Shown here piece by piece: positions 51,082-60,902 of a stretch of 64,000 bases of DNA. Position 1 is the first letter of the stretch. Every line of letters begins with the position of its first letter. A model generated the notes under the pieces. It ran no database searches. It had not been told where the DNA came from and worked only from the letters and a program-made list of their open reading frames with translations. This DNA is from Rutidosis leptorrhynchoides (lineage: Eukaryota > Streptophyta > Magnoliopsida > Asterales > Asteraceae). The stretch covers positions 32,006,001 to 32,070,000 of the forward strand of contig NC_092341.1 of the NCBI RefSeq assembly GCF_046630445.1, given 5' to 3'. Both the position numbers and the translations under genes were made by a program.

Positions 51082-51219
51082 TTTGTGTTTTTATACTGTA
51101 AAATAGACAAGAGTTAGATTCATAAAAAAAAATACTTATTAATACAAGCAATTTTTACATATATCATAAAGCATAAACACACTATATTACATATATTACA
51201 CCACACGAATACAACTATC

Positions 51220-51801
51220 TTATTCCGACTCGCTCGTTTCTTCTTCTTCGATTTTGGTTCGTTTTGCCAAGTTTCTAGGGATATACGATGTTCCCCTAAT
51301 ACGAGCTGTCGTTTTCCACAACGGTTTAGAAAAACCTAGTGGTTTAGAGGTTCCCGGGTCATTGTTACAACTTAAGGGCTTCAGGGGTTGACGATACATA
51401 TAAAGTTCATCGGGGTTGGAATTAGATTTCTCTATTTTTATGCCCTTTCCCTTATTATTTTCTTTTGCCTTTTTAAATTCAATTGGGGTAATTTCTATAA
51501 CATCATCGGAATTCTCGTCGGAATCCGATTCATCGGAGAATTGGTAATCCTCCCAATATTTTGCTTCCTTGGCGGAAACACCATTGACCATAATTAAACT
51601 TGGTCGGTTGGTTGAGGATTTTCTTTTACTTAACCGTTTTATTATTTCCCCCACCGGTTCTATTTCCTCCTCCGGTTCCTCCTCTTCCGGTTCTGATTTT
51701 TCTTCCGGTTCTTCTTCGGGAACTTGTGAATCAGTCCAATATATATTCGACTCTTCGTTATTATTAGGTGAGTCAATGGGATTTGTGCTAGAGGTATACA
51801 T
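51220..51801 (-). CDS. Element B acidic accessory protein, 193 aa, unknown function
   Basis: This is the first gene after the 5' LTR of B, in sense with gag. It has a Ser/Asn-rich start (MYTSSTNPIDSPNNNEESNI), a Glu/Pro repeat zone at about residues 28-50, then a conserved middle (LIMVNGVSAKEAKYWEDYQF), a second acidic patch, and a basic C-terminus (RIRGTSYIPRNLAKRTKIEE) that could be a nuclear signal. No family is recognised. The same gene stands at the same place in element A. It is open from Met to stop in B and is therefore the better copy. Confidence 0.7.
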   Translation of the reverse strand: MYTSSTNPIDSPNNNEESNIYWTDSQVPEEEPEEKSEPEEEEPEEEIEPVGEIIKRLSKRKSSTNRPSLIMVNGVSAKEAKYWEDYQFSDESDSDENSDDVIEITPIEFKKAKENNKGKGIKIEKSNSNPDELYMYRQPLKPLSCNNDPGTSKPLGFSKPLWKTTARIRGTSYIPRNLAKRTKIEEEETSESE

Positions 51802-51995
51802 CTATCACACAATATCAAACATGTTAAGAGATTAATATATCACATAATATATACATGTTAATAATATATAGTTTCCAACAAAAATGTTAAGCAATCATTT
51901 TTAAAGAAAACACGGTCGAAGTCCAGACTCACTAATACATCCTAACAAACTCGATAAGATACACTAATGCAAATTTCTGGTTCTCTAAGACCAAC

Positions 51996-52007
51996 GCTCG
52001 GATACCA
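51996..52007 (-). promoter_or_regulatory. Element B primer binding site
   Basis: The minus strand reads TGGTATCCGAGC, one base different from the usual initiator-Met site TGGTATCAGAGC. It starts two bases after the 5' LTR. Confidence 0.8.
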
Positions 52008-52009
52008 AT

Positions 52010-55000
52010 TGAAATGTCCCGTTCTTATTGATTAAAAACGTTCCATATTAATTGATTTCGTTGCGAGGTTTTGACCTCTATATGAGACGTTTTTCAAAGA
52101 CTGCATTCATTTTTAAAACAAACCATAACCTTTATTTCATAAATAAAGGTTTAAAAAGCTTTACGTAGATTATCAAATAATGATAATCTAAAATATCCTG
52201 TTTACACACGACCATTACATAATGATTTACAATACAAATATGTTACATCGAAATCAGTTTCTTGAATGCAGTTTTTACACAATATCATATAAACATGGAC
52301 TCCAAATCTTGTCCTTATTTTAGTATGCAATAGCGGAAGCTCTTAGTATTCACCTGAGAATAAACATGCTTTAAACGTCAACAAAAATGTTGGTGAGTTA
52401 TAGGTTTAACCTATATATATCAAATCGTAACAATAGACCACAAGATTTCATATTTCAATACACATCCCATACATAGAGATAAAAATCGTTCACATGGTGA
52501 ACACCTGGTAACCGACATTAACAAGATACATATATAAGAATATCCCCATCATTCCGGGACACCCTTCGAATATGATATAAATTTCGAAGTACTAAAGCAT
52601 CCGGTACTTTGGATGGGGATTGTTAGGCCTAATAGATCTATCTTTAGGATTCGCATCAATTAGGGTGTCTGTTCCCTAATTCTTAGATTACCAGACTTAA
52701 TAAAAAGGGGCATATTCGATTTCGATAATTCAACCATAGAATGTAGTTTCACGTACTTGTGTCTATTTTGTAAATCATTTATAAAACCTGCATGTATTCT
52801 CATCCCAAAAATATTAGATTTTAAAAGTGGGACTATAACTCACTTTCACAGATTTTTACTTCATCGGGAAGTAAGACTTGGCCACTGGTTGATTCACGAA
52901 CCTATAACAATATATACATATATATCAAAGTATGTTCAAAATATATTTACAACACTTTTAATATATTTTGATGTTTTAAGTTTATTAAGTCATCTGTCCT
53001 CGTTAGTAACCTACAACTAGTTGTCCACAGTTAGATGTACAGAAATAAATCGATAAATATTATCTTGAATCAATCCACGACCCAGTGTATACGTATCTCA
53101 GTATTGATCACAACTCAAACTATATATATTTTGGAATCAACCTCAACCCTGTATAGCTAACTCCAACATTCACATATAGAGTGTCTATGGTTGTTCCGAA
53201 ATATATATAGATGTGTCGACATAATAGGTCGAAACATTGTATACGTATCTATGGTATCTCAAGATTACATAATATACAATACAAGTTGATTAAGTTATGG
53301 TTGGAATAGATTTGTTACCAATTTTCACGTAGCTAAAATGAGAAAAATTATCCAATCTTGTTTTACCCATAACTTCTTCATTTTAAATCTGTTTTGAGTG
53401 AATCAAATTGCTATGGTTTCATATTGAACTATATTTTATGAATCTAAACAGAAAAAGTATAGGTTTATAGTCGGAAAAATAAGTTACAATTCGTTTTTGT
53501 AAAGGTAGTCATTTCAGTCGAAAGAACGACGTCTAGATGACCATTTTAGAAAACATACTTCCACTTTGCGTTTAACCATAATTTTTGGATATAGTTTCAT
53601 GTTCATAATAAAAATCATTTTCACAGAATAACAACTTTTAAATCAAAGTTTATCATAGTTTTTAATTAACTAACCTAAAACAGCCCGCGGTATTACTACG
53701 ACGGCGTAAATCCGGTTTTACGGTGTTTTTCGTGTTTCCAGGTTTTAAATCATTAAGTTGGCATATCATATAGATATAGAACATGTGTTTAGTTGATTTT
53801 AAAAGTCAAGTTAGAAGGATTAACTTTTATTTGCTAACAAGTTTAGAATTAACTAAACTATGTTCTAGTGATTACAAGTTTAAACCTTCGAATAAGATAG
53901 CTTTATATGTATGAATCGAATGATGTTATGAACATCATTACTACCTTAAGTTCCTTGGATAAACCTACTGGAAATGAGAAAAATAGATCTAGCTTCAAAG
54001 GATCCTTGGATGGCTTGAAAGTTCTTGAAGCAGAATCATGACACGAAAACAATTTCAAGTAAGATTTCCACTCGAAATAAGATTGTTATAGTTATAGAAA
54101 TTGAATTAAAGTTTGAATATGATTATTACCTTGTATTAGAAAGATAACCTACTGTAAGTAACAAAGGTTTATTGATCTTGGATGATTACTTGGAATGGAT
54201 TTAGAAAACTTGGAAGTAAACTTGCAATCTTGGAAGTATTCTTGATTTTTTGAAACTAGAACTTTTGGAATTTATGAAGAACACTTAGAACTTGAAGATA
54301 GAACTTGAGAGAAATCAATTAGATGAAGAAAATTGAAGAATTAAAGTGTTTGTAGGTGTTTTTGGTCGTTGGTGTATGGATTAGATATAAAGGATATGTA
54401 ATTTTATTTTCATGTAAATAAGTCATGGATGATTACTCATATTTTTGTAATTTTATGAGATATTTCATGCTAGTTGCCAAATGATGGTTCCCACATGTGT
54501 TAGGTGACTCACATGGGCTGCTAAGAGCTGATCATTGGAGTGTATATACCAATAGTACATACATCTAAAAGCTGTGTGTTGTACGAGTACGAATACGGGT
54601 GCATACGAGTAGAATTGTTGATGAAACTGAACGAGGATGTAATTGTAAGCATTTTTGTTAAGTAGAAGTATTTTGATAAGTGTCTTGAAGTCTTTCTAAA
54701 GTGTATGAATACATATTAAAACACTACATGTATATACATTTTAACTGAGTCGTTAAGTCATCGTTAGTCGTTACATGTAAATGTTGTTTTGAAACCTTTA
54801 GTTTAACGATCTTGTTGAATGTTGTTAACCCATTGTTTATTATAACAAATGAGATGTTAAATTGTTATATTATCATGATATTATGATATATAATATATCT
54901 TAGTATGATATATATACAGTTAAATGTCGTTACAACGATAATCGTTACATATATGTCTCGTTTCGAAATCATTATGTTAGTAGTCTTATTTTTACATATG

Positions 55001-55448
55001 TATTTCATTGTTAATACACTTAATAATATATTTACTTATCATTTAACATAATTAACCAAGTGTATCAATATCTTAATATGATTCATATGTACCTAGTAAG
55101 ACGTTGTTATAACGATAATCGTTATATATATCGTTTTCGAGTTTCTTAAATTAATAGTCTCTTTTTTATGTATATAACTCATTGTTAAAATACCTAATGA
55201 GATACATACTTATAATAAAATCATGTTAACTATATATATAACCATATATATGTCATCGTATAGTTTTTACAAGTTTTAACGTTCGTGAATCACCGGTCAA
55301 CTTGGGTGGTCAATTGTCTATATGAAACCTATTTCAATTAATCAAGTCTTAACAAGTTTGATTGCTTAACATGTTGGAAACACTTAATCATGTAAATAAC
55401 AATTTCATTTAATATATATATAAACATGAAAAAGTTCGGGTCACTACA
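52010..55448 (-). repeat. Element B 5' LTR
   Basis: 3439 bp, from TGAAATGTCC to TCACTACA in plus-strand view. The conserved LTR core is at about 52329-52400. Confidence 0.92.
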
Positions 55449-55453
55449 AATAG

Positions 55454-55715
55454 TATTTCGTAGCATAATATGAACTCATTTATAAAAGCTTTTTCTTCAT
55501 ATTAGCATTTTATAAGTTTAAATTCGGGTACTACCTACCCGTTAAGTTCATACTTAGTAGCTAATATACAATTCAACTACTACAATTCCAAGTGAAAAAC
55601 TGATTATAATAATATAACACATACAAATATTCTTCAAACTTACAACTTCGCTATATTACATATAACATGAAATATAGTACACTATGATACAGGACAGTTT
55701 TGAAGAGAAATCTAG
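55454..55715 (-). other. Element A leader between F-box gene and gag, with internal purine motif
   Basis: Continues from the B insertion site. On the minus strand TTAACGGGTAGGTAGTACCC lies at 55525-55544, matching the motif in B and C. No gene is seen. Confidence 0.6.
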
Positions 55716-56408
55716 TTAATACGCAAGTTGTTCAGCAAAGAAAATAAAGACACGTAATTCATAAGTCCAGAAACAAGTCATGTATTTTGGTTTTACTAAG
55801 ATGACTTCCCATCCTTGGTCTTGTGGAAAATAACCGTTATGACCATTGGCTAGGCAGCATGTTGTAATGTCGTCAAAAGGACGAGGGTTTCGTAATGTCC
55901 AACAGCCCCGTAATAATCTAAAAACCTTGTTTCTCACCCCAACTACTGAATCCATCACTTGTGGGAAGGTTTTATTTAAAAGTTGCAATCCGATGTTCTT
56001 TTTCTCACTTTGGTAAGAAGCGAACATCACTAACCCGTAAGCATAACATGCTTCTTTATGTTGCATGTTAGAAGATCTTTCTAATTCACGAAATCCTATG
56101 TTGAGATATGTTGAGTCAAAATAGGTTCTTAACCCGTAGCGTAAAATTGCATTTGGGTTCCCCGCATTTAATGCTTTAAAGAAAACACGGCGTAACTTAC
56201 GGTCTCCCCAATGTGATATACCCCACCTATCAAAGGAAAGCCTTTTATAAACTAAGGCATTTCTGGAAAGTCTTTCAAATGTTTGACATGTTAATTTCGC
56301 CATAACTAAATGTACTGATGAATTCTGACCGACTCTAGACAAGATTTCCTCAATCATATCCTCTGGTAGGTCTTCTAAAATATTCGGTTGTCTACCCTTA
56401 ACGTCCAT
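55716..56408 (-). CDS. Element A F-box protein, 230 aa (At1g67623/At2g35280-like)
   Basis: An intact frame from MDVKGRQPNILEDLPEDMIE to a stop. An F-box occupies about residues 8-50 (LPEDMIEEILSRVGQNSS ... KLTCQTFERLS). Two short TPR/Sel1-like segments follow, GNPNAILRYGLRTYF at 83-97 and HKEACYAYGLVMFA at 117-130, as in plant F-box proteins of the At1g67623 type. The C-terminal 80 residues (with FWTYELRVFIFFAEQL at 213-228) are conserved in B. F-box proteins join SCF ubiquitin ligases through SKP1; the target is unknown. The gene lies in sense between the primer site and gag of A, and a homologue lies at the same place in B, so it belongs to the retrotransposon. It stays open although pol of A is broken. 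Confidence 0.85.
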   Translation of the reverse strand: MDVKGRQPNILEDLPEDMIEEILSRVGQNSSVHLVMAKLTCQTFERLSRNALVYKRLSFDRWGISHWGDRKLRRVFFKALNAGNPNAILRYGLRTYFDSTYLNIGFRELERSSNMQHKEACYAYGLVMFASYQSEKKNIGLQLLNKTFPQVMDSVVGVRNKVFRLLRGCWTLRNPRPFDDITTCCLANGHNGYFPQDQGWEVILVKPKYMTCFWTYELRVFIFFAEQLAY

Positions 56409-56553
56409 TTTGTTTTTATACTATAAAATAGACAAGGATTAGATTCGTAAAAGATAATTAACAAACAATACAAGCAATTTTTACATAGAACATAAAAGTA
56501 CAAGCATACTATAATACATATAATACACAACATGATTACAACCCTATAATCTG

Positions 56554-57196
56554 AATCACTGGTTTCTTCTTCTTCGGACTTGGTTCGTTTTCCTAATTTT
56601 CTAGGAATATATGGTGTTCCTCTAATACGAGCCGTCGTTTTTCATAATGGTTTAGAAAAACCTGGTGGTTTAGAGGTTCCCGGGTCATTGTTACATTTTA
56701 GGAAATACGGATGTTGCCGATACATATAAAGTTCATCGGGGTTGGAATCGGGTTTCTCTATTTTTATACATTTTCCCTTATTATTTTCTTTCACTTTATT
56801 AAATTGGGTCGAGGTAATTTGTATAACATCATCGAAATCCTCATCGGGATCCGATTCATCAGAAAATTGGTAATCTTCCCAATATTTTGCTTCCTCGGCG
56901 GAAACACCATTGACCATTATTAACTTTGGTCCGTTGGTTGAGGATTTTCTTTTATTTAATCGATTTACTATAGGTATCAATATTTCTTCCTCCGGAACCT
57001 CTTCTTCTTCTGGTTCCTCCTCTTCTGATTCCTCCTCTTCTGGTTCCTCTTCTTCTGGTTCCTCCTCTTCCGGTTCCTCCTCTTCCGGTTCCTCCTCTTC
57101 CGGTTCCTCTTCGAGAATTTGTGAATCTTCCCAAAATATATTTGACTCTTCATTATTATTAGGTGAATCAATGGGATTTGTACTAGAGGTAGACAT
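56554..57196 (-). pseudogene. Element A acidic accessory protein, shortened by a stop
   Basis: Homologous to the acidic protein of B: MSTSSTNPIDSPNNNEESNI, then a longer Glu/Pro array (at least seven EEEPE-type units at about residues 29-70), then LIMVNGVSAEEAKYWEDYQF and NPDELYMYRQ. A TGA at 56642-56644 replaces the Trp codon after GFSKPL and cuts off the basic C-terminus, which can still be read downstream to about 56554. The 184 residues before the stop are open. Confidence 0.7.
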
Positions 57197-57270
57197 CTAT
57201 CACACAATATCAAACACGTTAAGAGATTAATATATCACATAATATTTACATGTTAATAATATATAGTTTC

Positions 57271-57412
57271 CAACAACAAAAAATGTTAAGCAATCGTTTT
57301 TGAAGAAAAACACGGTCGAAGTCCAGACTCACTAATGCATCCCAACAAAAAAAATGTTAAGCAATCGTTTTTGAAGAAAAACACGGTCGAAGTCCAGACT
57401 CACTAATGCATC
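57271..57412. repeat. 71 bp tandem duplication in the element A leader
   Basis: Two adjacent copies with a period of 71 bp (for example GTTAAGCAATCG at 57285 and 57356) lie between the primer site and the acidic gene. Element B has a single copy near 51880-51950. Confidence 0.85.
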
Positions 57413-57466
57413 CTAACAAACTCGGTAAGACACACTAATGCAATTTTCTGGTTCTCTAAGACCAAC

Positions 57467-57478
57467 GCTCGGATACCA
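57467..57478 (-). promoter_or_regulatory. Element A primer binding site
   Basis: Minus strand TGGTATCCGAGC, the same one-base variant of the initiator-Met site as in B, two bases after the 5' LTR. Confidence 0.8.
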
Positions 57479-57480
57479 AC

Positions 57481-60290
57481 TGAAATGCGCCGTTTATATT
57501 GATTATAAACGTTCCATATTAATTGATTTTATCGCGAGGTTTTGACCTCTATATGAGACGTACTTCAAAGACTGCATTCATTTTTAAAACAACCATAACC
57601 TTTATTTTATCGATAAAGGTTTAAAAAGCATTACGTAGATTATCAAATAATGATAATCTAAAATACACCGTTTATACACGACCATTACATAATGGTTATA
57701 TTACATCAAAAATAAGTTTCTTGAATGCAGTTTTTACATAATATCATACAAGCATGGACTCCAAATCTTGTCCTTATTTTAGTATGCAACAGCGGAAGCT
57801 CATAATAATCACCTGAGAATAAACATGCTTAAAACGTCAACAAAAATGTTGGTGAGTTATAGGTTTAACCTATATATTATCAAATCATAATAATAGACCA
57901 CAAGATTTCATATTTCAATATACATCTCATACATAGAGATAAAATTCATTCATATGGTGAACACCTGGTAACCGACATTAACAAGATGCATATAAGAATA
58001 TCCCCATCATTCCGGGACATCCATCGGACATGATATAAAAATTCGAAGTACTAAAGCATCCGCTACAACGGATGGGGTTTGTTGGGCCCAATAGATCTAT
58101 CTTTAGGATTCGCGTTAATTAGGGGTGCACTAATTCTCAAAATTAGTGATGTTCCCTAATTCTTATATTACCAGGCTAAAAGGGGCATATTCGGCTTCGA
58201 TCCATTCAACCATATAATGTAGTTTCGATTACTTGTGTCTATTTCGTAAAACATTTATAAAAGCGCATGTATTCTCAGTCCCAAAAATATATATTGCAAA
58301 AACATTTAAAAAAGGAGTAATGAAACTCACTTTCACAGATTTTTACTTCTTTGGGAAGTAAGACTTGGCCACTGGTCGATTCACGAACCTATAACAAATA
58401 TGTACATATATATCAAAGTATGTTCAAAATATATTTACAACATTTTTAATACTTTTTACTGTTTTAAATTTATTAAGTCAGCTGTCCTCGTTAGTAACCT
58501 ACAACTAGTTGTCCACAGTTAGATGTGCAGAAATAAATCGATATATATTATCTTGAATCAATCCACGACCCAGTGTATGCACGTCTCAGGCTAGATCACA
58601 ACTCAAAGTATATATATTTTTGGAATCAACCTCAACCCTGTATAGCTAACTCCAACATTACTGCATATAGAGTGTCTATGGTTGTTCCTAATAATATATA
58701 TACATGGGTCGATATGATATGTCAAAACATTTGCATACGTGTCTATGGTATCCCAAGATTACATAATATATTAGAATATATGTATAATAAAATATAAGTT
58801 AGCTAGTATAATTTGAGTGAATCAAATTGCTATGGTTTCATATTGAACTCTATTTTATGAATCTAAACATAAAAAGTATAGGTTTATAGTCGGAAATATA
58901 AGTTACAAGTCATTTTTGTAAAGGTAGTCATTTCAGTCGAAAGAACGATGTCTAGATGACCATTTTGGAAAACATACTTCCACTTTGAGTTTAACCATGA
59001 TTTTTGGATATAGTTTCATGTTCATAAGAAAAATCATTTTTCCAGAAGAACAACTTTTAAATCATAGTATATCATAGTTTTTAATTAACTAACCCAAAAC
59101 AGCCCGCGGTGTTACTACGACGGCGTATATCCGGTTTTACGGTGTTTTTCGTGTTTTCCAGTTTTAAATAATTAAGTTAGCATATCATATAGATATAGAA
59201 CATGTGTTTAATTGATTTTAAAAGTCAAGTTAGAAGGATTAAATTTTATTTGCGAACAAGTTTAGAATTAACTAAACTATGTTCTAGTGATTACATGTTC
59301 AAATCTTCTAATAAGATAGTTTTATATGTATGAATCGAATAATGTTATGAACATCATTACTACCTCAAGTTTAGTAGGTAAACCTACTAGAAGTGACAAG
59401 AAATGATCTAGCTTCAAAGGATCTTGGATGGCTTGAAAGTTCTTGAAGTAGAATCATGACACGAAAACAAGTTCAAGTAAGATTATCACTCGAATTAAGA
59501 TAGTTATAGTTATAGGAACTGAATCAAAGTTTGTATATGAGTATTACCTTGATTTATAATGATATCTTACTGTAAAAAACAAGGATTTCTTGAGGTTGGA
59601 TGATCACTTTACAAGATTGGAAGTGAGCTAGTAAACTTGGAAGTATTCTTGATTTTATGAAACTAGAACTTGTAGAATTTATGAAGAACACTTAGAACTT
59701 GAAGATGGAACTTGAGAGAGATCAATTAGATGAAGAAAATTGAAGAATTAAAGTGTTTGTAGGTGTTTTTGGTCGTTGGTATATGGATTAGATATAAAGG
59801 ATATGTAATTTTGTTTTCATGTAAATAAGTCATGAATGATTACTAATATTTTTGTAATTTTATGAGATATTTCATGATAGTTGCCAAATCATGGTTCCCA
59901 CATGTGTTAGGTGACTCACATGGGCTACTAAGATCTGATCATTGGAGTGTATATACCAATAGTACATACATTTAGAAGCTGTGTATTGTACGAGTACGAA
60001 TACGGGTGCATACGAGTAGAATTGTTGATGAAACTGAACGAGGATGTAATTGTAAGCATTTTTGTTAAGTAGAAGTATTTTTATAAGTATCTTTAAGTCT
60101 TTCAAAAGTGTATGAATACATATTAAAACACTACATATATATACATTTTAACTGAGTCGTTAAGTCTTCGTTAGTCGTTACATGTAAATGTTGATTTGAA
60201 ACTTTTAAGTTAACGATCTTGTTAAATGTTGTTAACTCAATGTTTATTATATCTAATGAGATGTTAAATTATTATATTATCATGATATTA

Positions 60291-60376
<86 letters not shown>

Positions 60377-60897
60377 GTCGTTACAACGATAATCGTTACA
60401 TATATGTCTCGTTTCGAAATCCTTAAATTAGTAGTCTTGTTTTTACATATATATTTCATTGTTAATATACATAATGACATGTTTACTTATCATTTATCAT
60501 GATTAAACATAGTGTAATAATATCTTAATATGATTCATATGTAATTAGTAAGACGTTGTTATAACGATAATCGTTATATATATCGTTTCGAGTTTCTTAA
60601 TTCAATAAACACAATTTTATGTATATAACTCATTGTTAAAATACCTAATGAGATACTTACTTATCATAATATCATGTTAACTATATATATAATCATATAT
60701 ATGTCATCATATAGTTTTTACAAGTTTTAACGTTCGTGAATCACTGGTCAACTTGGGTGGTCAATTGTCTATATGAAACCTATTTCAATTAATCAAATCT
60801 TAACAAGTTTGATTGCTTAACATGTTGGAAATACTTAATCATGTAAATATCAATTTCATTTAATATATATAAACATGGAAAAGTTCGGGTCACTACA
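57481..60897 (-). repeat. Element A 5' LTR
   Basis: 3417 bp, matching the 3' LTR with many substitutions and indels. It contains the conserved core at about 57789-57860 and a much longer AT microsatellite (60294-60373). Confidence 0.92.
60294..60373. repeat. AT dinucleotide microsatellite in the element A 5' LTR
   Basis: About 40 AT units, against about 11 at the matching place in the 3' LTR (34255-34277). Open frames here are low-complexity artefacts. Confidence 0.95.
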
Positions 60898-60902
60898 ACA
60901 AC

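Larger units (their letters stand above)
39512..55448 (-). mobile_element. Element B: second Tekay-like element of the same family, nested in A
   Basis: LTRs at 52010-55448 (5') and 39512-42937 (3'), with the target duplication AATAG at 39507-39511 and 55449-55453. The insertion lies in the A leader, between its F-box gene and gag. The uninterrupted sequence of A can be recognised by comparison with B itself near 50105. Internal order is primer site, acidic ORF, F-box ORF, purine motif, gag and pol; pol is split by solo LTR D. B is younger than A by position. Confidence 0.92.
31315..60897 (-). mobile_element. Element A: Tekay-like Ty3/gypsy element with accessory genes, containing element B
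   Basis: LTRs at 57481-60897 (5') and 31315-34804 (3') enclose, in minus-strand order, a primer site, an acidic ORF, an F-box ORF, an internal polypurine-like motif, gag-pol and a 3' polypurine tract. The 5 bp target duplication ACAAC is present at 31310-31314 and 60898-60902. Element B with its AATAG duplication accounts for 39512-55453, leaving about 13.6 kb for A itself. Pol has two frameshifting deletions and a stop. The clade is inferred from LTR ends, the iMet-like primer site and a C-terminal chromodomain-like segment. Confidence 0.92.

Noticed and set aside
50397..56408. F-box genes as ordinary host genes that happen to lie between insertions
   Set aside because: Homologues sit at the same place, orientation and distance from the primer site in two independent elements, so they belong to the elements.
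60280..60502. Tyr/Ile repeat frames over the AT repeat
   Set aside because: Low-complexity translation of a microsatellite.
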